A DNA stretch of 46,537 bases from Candidatus Mediterraneibacter surreyensis. Its GTDB lineage: Bacteria; Bacillota; Clostridia; Lachnospirales; Lachnospiraceae. The notes under the pieces were generated by a model, which worked only from the letters and a program-made list of their open reading frames with translations, was not told the DNA's origin and ran no database searches. Below, piece by piece: positions 9,625 to 16,706 of the stretch; within the stretch, counting starts at the first letter, position 1; each line of letters starts with the position of its first letter. Made by a program: the position numbers and the translations under genes. The stretch lies in the NCBI GenBank assembly GCA_019118885.1, contig DWYB01000004.1:1-46537 (forward strand), read 5' to 3'.

Positions 9625-9639
9625 TTTATATTATCCTTT

Positions 9640-10545
9640 TTAAATCTTATTTTTAACTTTACTAAAAATCTTTTTTATTGCTAGTAATATTGCCTTAGGC
9701 GAACGAAAAATCAAAACTCCATACCGGATAGCTTTTCTATAGTTTCTATCTTTTAAAAAAACGTATGCAATTTCAAAATTATTAATACAATATACACATC
9801 TTCTCTCTCTGTCACTTAACGAATTCATAACTGATGCTACTGACTGAAAAAACATACTCTTAAATTGTATTAATTTTTCTCCATCGGGTCTATTCATAGT
9901 ATCGCTGACATCGCAACAATGCAGAAATTCATCTAACTGATATAGCTTATACTTAAATGTAAAGTTTACTAATAACTGTAAATCCTGATGCCTTAACAAT
10001 TTTTCATCAAAATATCCAACGTCGTCTAAATAAGAATGCCTTAATAATAACGTACCGGTTGCTATATCACTCTTAAGCATTAATATATCTTTATATATAT
10101 ATCCATCTTCATATTTAGGGAGTTTTGCTATTTCTTTATCATTGTTATATTGTTGAATCCGGCAGGAGACTCCTCCCCATTCATCTGTACGTGATTTTAA
10201 TTCACATATTTGTCGTTCTATCTTTTCCGCTTTCCACCAATCATCATCATCCAAAAATGCAATAAATTCCCCATTCGCATTTTTGATTCCAAGATTTCTA
10301 GCAACAGCCCCATTAATGTGCTTCCTTTGACAAATAAATCGGAATCGTGAATCTGATTTATATTTATCTACAATCTGAACAAGCATTCTTGAATATTTAT
10401 CGTCAGGATTATTGTCATTAACTAAAATCAATTCAAGTTTTTTATATGTTTGCCCTAATACACTTTTAATGGCTCTATCTAGTTTATCTGCACGTTTATA
10501 GGTTGGCATAATTACGCTTACAAGATCTTTTTCATAGTTAATCAT
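9640..10545 (-). CDS. Family 2 glycosyltransferase
   Basis: A 301-aa GT2 enzyme with VSVIMPTYKRADKLDRAI (about 9-26), LILVNDNNPDD, HINGAVARNLGIKNANG and FLDDDDWW (about 94-101). It adds a sugar during assembly of the lipid-linked unit; donor unknown. I prefer the ATG at 10545, which follows AGGGAG at about 10 nt, over an in-frame TTG three bases upstream. The start overlaps the end of the upstream glycosyltransferase by about 8 bp, indicating translational coupling. Low G+C like its neighbours. Confidence 0.87.
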   Translation of the reverse strand: MINYEKDLVSVIMPTYKRADKLDRAIKSVLGQTYKKLELILVNDNNPDDKYSRMLVQIVDKYKSDSRFRFICQRKHINGAVARNLGIKNANGEFIAFLDDDDWWKAEKIERQICELKSRTDEWGGVSCRIQQYNNDKEIAKLPKYEDGYIYKDILMLKSDIATGTLLLRHSYLDDVGYFDEKLLRHQDLQLLVNFTFKYKLYQLDEFLHCCDVSDTMNRPDGEKLIQFKSMFFQSVASVMNSLSDRERRCVYCINNFEIAYVFLKDRNYRKAIRYGVLIFRSPKAILLAIKKIFSKVKNKI

Positions 10546-11425
10546 CAATATATTTCTCCCTAGCTAATGTACGAAACACCCAACCTCTTATTTTATTAGG
10601 TATTAAAATTTGTACTATAATTCTTTTAACACAATTAAAAAGAAAAGTATGTACTCCTATCAACTTCTTTTTTAACATATATGTCTGCAATTTTAATTCA
10701 CTTTTGCAATACTTTATTCCTCCCCGTCTGTTATACATATCTTTGCCGACTCTCACATTCACTAATACGCTACCTGTATTAGCAAATTTGCAATTACATT
10801 CCATCATTCTAATCCACAAAAAATAGTCTTCATTCCAAAACCAATCTTTATATCCACCTGCCCTCAAAACAGAATGCTTTTTATACATAACAGAAACGTG
10901 ATTCATTGCGCAACGTACCTTCATATATTCTCTAATTGCTTTATCACTTTTTGGAACTGTTCTCTTTCCAACAATATTTTCTTCGTTGCCTATAAATTCC
11001 GTAATATCTCCTCCAATAATATCTACATTATTATGACTAACAATGTATCTCATTTGTTGTTCGAAACGATTCGGTAGCGAAATATCATCACTATCCATTC
11101 TAGCAATCCAGTTATTTCTTGAACATTGTACAGCCAATCTTAAAGCATTTCCCAATCCACAATTTTTTTCAACTCTTAATATATTAAAAAAAATATTATT
11201 TACCGAACATTTTTTTCTATATTTTTCAATAATTAACTCTATTGATTCTGGAATTTGACCATCTACTACTAATACAATCTCATCTGGTTTAAGGGTTTGG
11301 TTAATAATACTCTCCAAGGCTCTATCAAACCATTTCGGATTATCTTTCCCATAAACAGATATTGCAACAGAAAATAATGGAAACAGTTCTTTTTTTATTA
11401 CATTTTCAACGTTTAATATATCCAT
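10538..11425 (-). CDS. Family 2 glycosyltransferase (AmsE-like)
   Basis: A 295-aa GT2 protein with FSVAISVYGKDNPKWFDRALESI near residues 18-40, IVLVVDGQIP, ENCGLGNALRLAV and ARMDSDDISLPNRF (about 109-122). This motif set is usual for the AmsE/galactosyl- or glucosyltransferase branch of exopolysaccharide enzymes. As the first glycosyltransferase after the initiating sugar transferase it may add the second sugar, though gene order does not prove reaction order. It starts 12 bp after the sugar transferase and overlaps the next gene. This is where the sequence becomes markedly AT-rich. Confidence 0.86.
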   Translation of the reverse strand: MDILNVENVIKKELFPLFSVAISVYGKDNPKWFDRALESIINQTLKPDEIVLVVDGQIPESIELIIEKYRKKCSVNNIFFNILRVEKNCGLGNALRLAVQCSRNNWIARMDSDDISLPNRFEQQMRYIVSHNNVDIIGGDITEFIGNEENIVGKRTVPKSDKAIREYMKVRCAMNHVSVMYKKHSVLRAGGYKDWFWNEDYFLWIRMMECNCKFANTGSVLVNVRVGKDMYNRRGGIKYCKSELKLQTYMLKKKLIGVHTFLFNCVKRIIVQILIPNKIRGWVFRTLAREKYIDD

Positions 11426-11437
11426 AAAGCTTCACCA

Positions 11438-12295
11438 TCAAAAGAATACCGTCGTTCTCTCTTGTATTATTTTTGCTCTTGACTGCATTTCTATATACTC
11501 ATCTATGCTTATCTTGTTTTTTCTTAATAAATAGTCACCATAATCCTCTGCTGTAGCCATATTTCCCTCTGTAATTCCTTCCTGTCTTACAAGCGCCTTT
11601 ACCACAGTTTGTAATATAATTTTCATATCACCTCTAAACGTAATCTTTTCAATATACTTAAGATCCCAGTCCAACTTCTTCTCCCAATCAATATCATTCC
11701 GGCCATTGACCTGGGCCAATCCAGAAAGTCCAGGTCTTACCTGATGGCGCTTTCTTTGTCTGTCAGTCATAAAAACCATGTCTCTTACAAGCTGAGGCCT
11801 TGGACCAACGATACTCATGTCTCCCTTTAAAATATTGAACACTTCTGGGAGTTCATCCAAACTAGTTTTTCTCAGCGCCTTCCCAAATGCCGTAAGCCTA
11901 GCTTCATCCGGCAGCAAATTTCCATTTTCATCCTTTTTGTCGGTCATTGTACGAAATTTATAGAGTTTGAAAAGCTTTTCATCTTTTCCTGGACGAATCT
12001 GTCTAAATAAAACAGGTGATCCAAGTTTTATTCGTACCAAAAGAGCTATAATAAGATAAAGCCACCAAAATGCAACGAGCGCTAAACATGAACAAAAAAT
12101 ATCCATTCCTCTTTTGATGTTTTTTTCATAAAAAGTTTGTATGCGCTGTGCATTCTCTTTTTCGTCTTTTCTAAAATCGTTACTTTCTTTTCTTTTAAAT
12201 GTCGAAGATACAGTTTTTACAGATGCTACTATAATTCCTGCTCCCACAAGTATTATCCATCTGTTTTTTCTCCTATTTTTATTATTCCTCTGCAT
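11438..12295 (-). CDS. Initiating sugar transferase (polyprenyl-phosphate phosphoglycosyltransferase)
   Basis: Transfers a sugar-1-phosphate from a UDP-sugar to undecaprenyl phosphate, starting repeat-unit synthesis. The 285-aa protein has a short basic/hydrophobic N-terminal segment (residues 13-31) and a re-entrant membrane helix around 62-89. It then has the bacterial sugar transferase domain, with KFRTM (113-117), the catalytic Asp-Glu dyad in SLDELPEVFNILKGDMSIVGPRP (D147, E148) and RPGLSGLAQVNGRN. The small PglC-like form fits with the 4,6-dehydratase and aminotransferase upstream, suggesting a diNAcBac-like first sugar. The TAA of the aminotransferase is only 2 bp upstream. Base composition is intermediate, marking the border between conserved operon head and variable cassette. 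Confidence 0.92.
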   Translation of the reverse strand: MQRNNKNRRKNRWIILVGAGIIVASVKTVSSTFKRKESNDFRKDEKENAQRIQTFYEKNIKRGMDIFCSCLALVAFWWLYLIIALLVRIKLGSPVLFRQIRPGKDEKLFKLYKFRTMTDKKDENGNLLPDEARLTAFGKALRKTSLDELPEVFNILKGDMSIVGPRPQLVRDMVFMTDRQRKRHQVRPGLSGLAQVNGRNDIDWEKKLDWDLKYIEKITFRGDMKIILQTVVKALVRQEGITEGNMATAEDYGDYLLRKNKISIDEYIEMQSRAKIIQERTTVFF

Positions 12296-12297
12296 CT

Positions 12298-13557
12298 TTA
12301 CTCAAAACATCCCTTCACAATCTCAATCACTTTCTCCTGCTCCTCCACCATCATCTTATTATCACTCGGCAGACACAGTCCTCTCTGAAAGATATCCATC
12401 CCCACATCCAGCGGCTTCCCGTCCTTCCCGACAGCACCGCCTTCAATATAAGCATTGGTCTTCGCCCTTCCATTCCCTTCTCGTGTCACAAACCCGTTCA
12501 TCCGGTAGATCGGCTGCATATGCATCGGTTTCCAGATCGGTCTTCCCTCCGCGTTATACTTCGCAAGCGTCTCCAGGATCTCCGTCGGGCAGCTCTTCCC
12601 CGGCTCGCTGATGTAGAGAACTTCCTGCTCGCCTCTCACCTGACGGCACATCGCCTCCGGCTCAATCAACAAGCAGCTCAGCCAGAAGTTCGGCTCGCTG
12701 TTTTCCTCATCATACGGATTCATCGTTACAGGCAGATCTTTAAATCCTTCTTTATATCTCTCATAGATAGCCTTTTTCTGGGCGATATGTTCTTCCAGAT
12801 AAGGAAACTGCCCCCGGACGACTCCCGCGATCACGTTGCTCATCCGGTAGTTGTACCCCAACTCCTCATGCTGGTACCAAGGGGCGTTCTCCCTTGACTG
12901 GGTAGACCATTTCCTTACTTTCTCCGCTGCCTCTTTATCGTCTGTCAGGAGCATCCCCCCTGATGATCCGGTAATGATCTTATTGCCATTAAAAGAAATA
13001 CAGTTGTACGTTCCGAATGTACCCGTTTCTCTTCCTTTATAAGTAGCTCCCAGGGATTCCGCAGCATCCTCTATGATCACTGCCCCATGCCTGTCGCAGA
13101 TTGCTCTGATTTCGTCTACTTTCCCCGGTGTTCCGTAAAGATGCGCGACTACTACGGTCTTCACTTCCGGATACAGCTCAAAAGCTTTTTCCAACGCCAC
13201 CGGATCCATATTCCAGGTATCATATTCCGTATCGATGAATATCGGTTCACCGCCCTCATACACCACCGGGTTTACGGTAGCGTCGAATGTCATATCCGAG
13301 CAGAATACTTTCTCCCCCGGCTTCACACCCGCCAGCTTCACCGCCATATGCAAGGCAGCCGTTCCCGCTGAGAGGGCAACCGCATATCTGCACCCGACCT
13401 TTTCACAGGCCAGCCTTTCAGCTTCATTGATATTTTCACCTACAGTAGACATCCAGTTTGTCTCGTAGGCTTGTTTCACATACTTCAGCTCCGGTCCGTG
13501 CATTGTCGGACTGGACAGCCATACTTTATTCTGAAAAGGCATAATCTGTTTTTCCAT
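12298..13557 (-). CDS. DegT/DnrJ/EryC1 family PLP aminotransferase
   Basis: A 419-aa sugar aminotransferase. The PLP lysine is in SFNGNKIITGSSGG (Lys193), with the EDAAESLGATYKG segment (about 163-175) and the N-terminal NWMSTVGENINEAE. It most likely aminates the UDP-4-keto-6-deoxy sugar made by the dehydratase upstream, as PglE does in bacillosamine synthesis; that pairing is inferred from context. It is separated from loaP by 147 bp containing a hairpin and a terminator, so its transcription probably depends on LoaP read-through. G+C is close to that of the flanking genome. Confidence 0.88.
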   Translation of the reverse strand: MEKQIMPFQNKVWLSSPTMHGPELKYVKQAYETNWMSTVGENINEAERLACEKVGCRYAVALSAGTAALHMAVKLAGVKPGEKVFCSDMTFDATVNPVVYEGGEPIFIDTEYDTWNMDPVALEKAFELYPEVKTVVVAHLYGTPGKVDEIRAICDRHGAVIIEDAAESLGATYKGRETGTFGTYNCISFNGNKIITGSSGGMLLTDDKEAAEKVRKWSTQSRENAPWYQHEELGYNYRMSNVIAGVVRGQFPYLEEHIAQKKAIYERYKEGFKDLPVTMNPYDEENSEPNFWLSCLLIEPEAMCRQVRGEQEVLYISEPGKSCPTEILETLAKYNAEGRPIWKPMHMQPIYRMNGFVTREGNGRAKTNAYIEGGAVGKDGKPLDVGMDIFQRGLCLPSDNKMMVEEQEKVIEIVKGCFE

Positions 13558-13590
13558 AATTCATACACTCTCTCGTCAAATATTTCCCCA

Positions 13591-13619
13591 CAAAAATAAG
13601 AGCCCCCACCGGGCTCTTA
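13591..13619 (-). terminator. Intrinsic terminator between loaP and the biosynthetic genes
   Basis: Perfect 9-bp arms TAAGAGCCC (597-605 of this kilobase, i.e. 13597-13605) and GGGCTCTTA (13611-13619) with a 5-nt loop, followed on the minus strand by TTTTTG. It lies inside the operon, upstream of the aminotransferase, so downstream genes need read-through. It is the obvious target for the adjacent antiterminator. Confidence 0.8.
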
Positions 13620-13658
13620 CTTTTATCCTCTATCTTTATCCAACTATTCTATTTCCTC

Positions 13659-13681
13659 CACTCCTTGATCATACAGGAGTG
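13659..13681 (-). promoter_or_regulatory. Hairpin upstream of the terminator, candidate LoaP-responsive dyad
   Basis: Inverted repeat CACTCCT (13659-13665) and AGGAGTG (13675-13681) with a 9-nt loop, about 40 nt before the terminator on the minus strand and just after the loaP stop. Studied LoaP proteins act on a small RNA hairpin (dyad) in the leader upstream of terminators. Position fits; sequence identity to known dyads was not tested. Confidence 0.5.
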
Positions 13682-13704
13682 CTTCTTTGTCTCTCTATCA
13701 TAAT

Positions 13705-14217
13705 TTACTCCCGGATTTTCTCCACTATCTCCAGCCCAACCACAACCTCCTGCACTCTCCCGAACATCTCCAGCTCCAGCCGTGCCTTCCTCTTGTGTCT
13801 GTCTATTTTCTTTATATATCCTTCCTTTCCCGTCAGAGGCCCCTGGGTCACGATGATCTTCGTGCCCTCTATGATACCCTCGGACATCTTCACCACCTGC
13901 TCCTCTCCGCCGAAACCAAGCAGGAAATCTTTCTCTTCCTCTGTCAAAGGAACGATTTCTTTTCCTGTACCGATCAGCTTCGTAAGGCCGATCACGGTTT
14001 TCAACGAATCATAGAGATGATTCAGATTTTCAGTTACGACAAAAACATATCCGGGGAACAGGACTTTTTTCTGGATCGTCCATTCTCCCCGGATACGCTT
14101 TTTCTCTTCATAGTATGGGATGAAGCAGCGCTCTAACACTGTTTCCGGTATGTTGCTCCGGCACTGCAGCCGGATGCTCTCTTCAGTGCCCGTCCGCACC
14201 TGCAGAACGTACCACAT
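13705..14217 (-). CDS. loaP: NusG-family specialised antiterminator (LoaP type)
   Basis: A 170-aa protein with an NGN domain (starts WYVLQVRTGTEESIR; FPGYVFVVTEN near residues 53-63) and a C-terminal KOW domain (GTKIIVTQGPLTGKEGYIKKID near 117-138). Unlike housekeeping NusG it is embedded in a capsule/EPS operon and not beside secE/rplK, which is the hallmark of LoaP/RfaH-like paralogues that let RNA polymerase pass terminators in long polysaccharide operons. GGAGG lies 9 nt before the ATG. Downstream come a dyad-like hairpin and a strong terminator, then 13 kb of biosynthetic genes. The functional assignment to LoaP rests on family and context. Confidence 0.88.
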   Translation of the reverse strand: MWYVLQVRTGTEESIRLQCRSNIPETVLERCFIPYYEEKKRIRGEWTIQKKVLFPGYVFVVTENLNHLYDSLKTVIGLTKLIGTGKEIVPLTEEEKDFLLGFGGEEQVVKMSEGIIEGTKIIVTQGPLTGKEGYIKKIDRHKRKARLELEMFGRVQEVVVGLEIVEKIRE

Positions 14218-14292
14218 ATTCGACAGCCTCCATCTTAGAATAACTGTTCCTGATTTTGGGTATGCTTCGCCATTCCATCCGGCTCAAAAAAA

Positions 14293-14400
14293 TTAAAACC
14301 GCATGAAACGGAAGTTACCCATGATGACCACCTTACCATACAAACGCGACAAAGCGACGATTTGATCCGGTTTGGATCTTTTCTGTAACAGTTCAGCCAT
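14293..14400 (-). CDS. Possible 35-aa ORF upstream of loaP
   Basis: ATG at 14400 to TAA at 14293, coding MAELLQKRSKPDQIVALSRLYGKV and a short tail ending RFMRF. No clear ribosome binding site, and the frame opens right after a TGA, so it may be a remnant or chance. The stop codon runs into a T-rich tract that could act as a weak terminator. No family recognised. Confidence 0.25.
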   Translation of the reverse strand: MAELLQKRSKPDQIVALSRLYGKVVIMGNFRFMRF

Positions 14401-14414
14401 CTGACATCAGAAGA

Positions 14415-14542
14415 CGGATCTATGCTTGCATAAGAATCCGGCTGCTGATGTTCAGATGTTCTGAGCGCCCGTCAATGAGTAAAACGGTGGCGTTAGCCAC
14501 GATAAGCACGAAGTGCGGTTTTACGAATGGCGCGAGCTGAAC
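14415..14542. repeat. Nested palindromes with a three-way-junction core
   Basis: Core: GTAAAAC (14479-14485) pairs with GTTTTAC (14518-14524), enclosing GTGGC-gtta-GCCAC (14487-14500) and GCAC-gaa-GTGC (14506-14516). The stem can be extended by GCGCC (14465-14469) with GGCGC (14529-14533), and by GTTCAG (14450-14455) with CTGAAC (14537-14542). A separate hairpin CGGAT..ATCCG enclosing ATGC/GCAT lies at 14415-14440. The structure is equally good on both strands, as in REP-like dispersed palindromes. Confidence 0.6.
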
Positions 14543-14621
14543 TGCTTACTCTTTATGTTTAGCCATACAGGAAAAGCCCTCTGTATGGCATGGCCTGTAC
14601 TCTTCAAACCAATTGTACTGC

Positions 14622-16499
14622 TTACTGATTATGTTCCAGATCCGGATGATACGTTGGCACGATCTCTGCCACGATCTCCTTGATCTTGTCAGATTCAGCC
14701 CGACTTTCTTTGTCAAGTAATTCCAGTTTATGCTTAAAGTCTTCATCATCCATCTCAATCGGTTTCCCGATAAAGATAAGTTCGTTTTCTGTCTCCTGCA
14801 TGCCTTCTTCGTCCATGAGGAGTTCTTCGTAAAGCTTTTCGCCAGGTCTCAGACCTGTGTATACGATCTTAATGTCGTCATCCGGCACGAATCCTGACAG
14901 TCTGATCAGATTTCTCGCCAGATCGTCGATCTTGACCGGCTCGCCCATATCCAGGACGAAAATCTCGCCTCCGTGCGCGTAATAAGACGCCTGGAGCACG
15001 AGGGAAACTGCTTCCGGTATTGTCATAAAGTAGCGGATGATCCGCTTATCTGTCACGGTCACCGGACCGCCTTCCGCGATCTGCTTCTTAAAGAGCGGAA
15101 TCACGCTTCCGTTACTTCCCAGCACGTTTCCGAAGCGGACGGCTACGAAGTCGGTATCGGACTGGCGGTTCATCATCTGTACCACCATCTCGCAGAGACG
15201 TTTGGACGCTCCCATGATATTCGTCGGGTTTACCGCCTTATCCGTTGAGATAAGGACGAACTTCTTTACGCCCCAGCGTGCTGCTGACTGTGCCACTTTA
15301 TAAGTACCCTCAACATTATTCTTAATCGCCTCATTCGGACTGTCCTCCATAAGCGGCACGTGCTTGTGTGCTGCTGCATGGAAAATTACCTCAGGCCGGT
15401 ACTTCTCGATGATACTGTCTACACGCCGTGTATTCCGGACGGAGCCGATCAGGGTGATCAGATTGAGTTCCGGATGTTTTCTCTTTAATTCCTGCTGGAT
15501 CGTATATGCATTATTTTCGTAAATGTCAAAGATGATCAGTGCTGCCGGTTCGGACCGCGCGATCTGACGGCACAGCTCGCTTCCGATGGATCCGCCTCCG
15601 CCTGTCACCATGATGACCTTGCTTTTCAGAGACTTGAGGATCTCGGAATTGTTTACCTTCACCTGGGCTCTCCCGAGAAGATCCGTGATTTCCACATCTC
15701 TCAGCTTGGTAACGCTGACTTCTTCGTTCAGAAGCTGATATACGCCCGGAACCGTCTGCATCTTGCATCCCGTATTCTTGCAGATGTTAAGGATCGCTTT
15801 CCGGTTGGCTCCCGTAGTTGCCGGTATCGCGTAAATGATTCTCGTTATACCATATTCTTTTACTTTTTCTTCTATATCATACCTGTTTCCTACGATCGGC
15901 ACTCCCTCCAGAAGTCTGCCCTTCTTGTTGGGATTGTCGTCGATCACGCAGCAGACCTTGCTGTGAAGGTGACTGCTTGTCTGTAATTCCCTGATCAGCA
16001 CCTGTCCTGCCTGACCGCCGCCGATGATCATAACACGCTCAACTGCCGTGCTGCCGTCATTTTCCATATTTTTCGTAACGGACCGGATCAGGCGGTAAGC
16101 AAATCTGAGAGCTGTAGTCATCAATATGCTGAACACATATCCGATAAAAAAGTATGATCTCGGCATACGAAGATCCATGGCAAATATCCCTGCTGTATAT
16201 AGGAATATAAGCGCGATATAAGACCATATGATACGCTTTGCTTCATCCAGCCCTGCAAACCGCCAGATACTGTGATACAGACGGAACCCGTAGAATACCA
16301 CGACTGTTATAACGGTCCAGTAGGGCATAGACCAGAAATATCCTTCCAGATACTCCCTGGGGATATTGGAAAATATAAAATCAAATCTCAGCAGCAGCGC
16401 TGCCAGGTATGAAACTAATATTGAAACTATATCCAGGAACAACAGCAGGATTGCCCGTTTCATCCATATGTAGTCGCCCCTCTTCTTTTGTCCACACAT
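14622..16499 (-). CDS. UDP-sugar 4,6-dehydratase, membrane-anchored PglF/CapD family
   Basis: The 625-aa protein has four N-terminal membrane segments (about 15-140) and a first Rossmann-like domain (MIIGGGQAGQVLI near 157-169). Its second, catalytic SDR domain has VTGGGGSIGSELC (298-310), FHAAAHKHVPLMED (373-386) and STDKAVNPTNIMGASKR, where Met replaces the usual SDR Tyr, as normal in this long PglF/WbpM-type family. Expected reaction: UDP-GlcNAc to UDP-4-keto-6-deoxy-GlcNAc, feeding the aminotransferase downstream. The ATG at 16499 has AAGGA about 10 nt upstream; the later ATG at 16463, nearer the usual family start, is an alternative. It follows the 40-aa peptide gene by 18 bp. Confidence 0.9.
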   Translation of the reverse strand: MCGQKKRGDYIWMKRAILLLFLDIVSILVSYLAALLLRFDFIFSNIPREYLEGYFWSMPYWTVITVVVFYGFRLYHSIWRFAGLDEAKRIIWSYIALIFLYTAGIFAMDLRMPRSYFFIGYVFSILMTTALRFAYRLIRSVTKNMENDGSTAVERVMIIGGGQAGQVLIRELQTSSHLHSKVCCVIDDNPNKKGRLLEGVPIVGNRYDIEEKVKEYGITRIIYAIPATTGANRKAILNICKNTGCKMQTVPGVYQLLNEEVSVTKLRDVEITDLLGRAQVKVNNSEILKSLKSKVIMVTGGGGSIGSELCRQIARSEPAALIIFDIYENNAYTIQQELKRKHPELNLITLIGSVRNTRRVDSIIEKYRPEVIFHAAAHKHVPLMEDSPNEAIKNNVEGTYKVAQSAARWGVKKFVLISTDKAVNPTNIMGASKRLCEMVVQMMNRQSDTDFVAVRFGNVLGSNGSVIPLFKKQIAEGGPVTVTDKRIIRYFMTIPEAVSLVLQASYYAHGGEIFVLDMGEPVKIDDLARNLIRLSGFVPDDDIKIVYTGLRPGEKLYEELLMDEEGMQETENELIFIGKPIEMDDEDFKHKLELLDKESRAESDKIKEIVAEIVPTYHPDLEHNQ

Positions 16500-16517
16500 T
16501 TCTTCAACTATCCTTTA

Positions 16518-16640
16518 TTATCCTTGCTGTTTTGTTGAGAAGGAACTTTTCTTGTTCCAGTTTCTCCTGATAAAAATCACGATCCCTGCTGCGGCTGCCA
16601 AGGCTGTAGATACGATCGCCATAGTCTGATCTACATTCAT
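16518..16640 (-). CDS. Small single-pass membrane peptide (40 aa)
   Basis: ATG at 16640, TAA at 16518, with GAGGG about 7 nt upstream, so translation is well supported. The peptide starts MNVDQTMAIVSTALAAAAGIV, giving one membrane helix (about residues 7-24), followed by a basic, serine-rich tail (RRNWNKKSS...). It is out of phase with no other gene and sits in the operon between the LCP ligase and the dehydratase with a normal gap, suggesting a real gene. No family recognised. A role as an accessory subunit of the polysaccharide assembly or ligation machinery is a guess from position. Confidence 0.65.
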   Translation of the reverse strand: MNVDQTMAIVSTALAAAAGIVIFIRRNWNKKSSFSTKQQG

Positions 16641-16657
16641 CTTCTTCACCCTCTTCT

Positions 16658-16675
16658 TTCCGGTCCTGTCCGGAA
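16658..16675 (-). repeat. Short hairpin before the small membrane gene
   Basis: TTCCGG (16658-16663) and CCGGAA (16670-16675) with a 6-nt loop, between the LCP gene and the 40-aa gene. No T-tract follows, so it is more likely an mRNA processing or stability hairpin than a terminator. Confidence 0.35.
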
Positions 16676-16706
16676 CCTGTTATACTGCTACTTTACTCCC
16701 TGTTCC

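Larger units (their letters stand above)
14218..14621 (-). other. Structured 400-bp intergenic region in mid-operon
   Basis: Between the dehydratase and loaP genes lies unusually structured sequence: a hairpin repeat at 14415-14440, a branched palindrome at 14450-14542, a 9-bp inverted repeat at 14562-14589, a possible 35-codon ORF at 14293-14400, and a T-rich tract (TTTTAATTTTTTT on the minus strand, about 14285-14297). A near-direct repeat of ACTGCTTACT..TTATGTT occurs at 14541-14559 and about 14617-14635, the latter covering the dehydratase stop codon. The region may hold a regulatory RNA or a small mobile palindrome. Confidence 0.5.

Noticed and set aside
14546-14758. 70-codon minus-strand ORF at the end of the dehydratase gene
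   Set aside because: Out of frame overlap with the conserved C-terminus of the dehydratase; no motif and no independent ribosome site.
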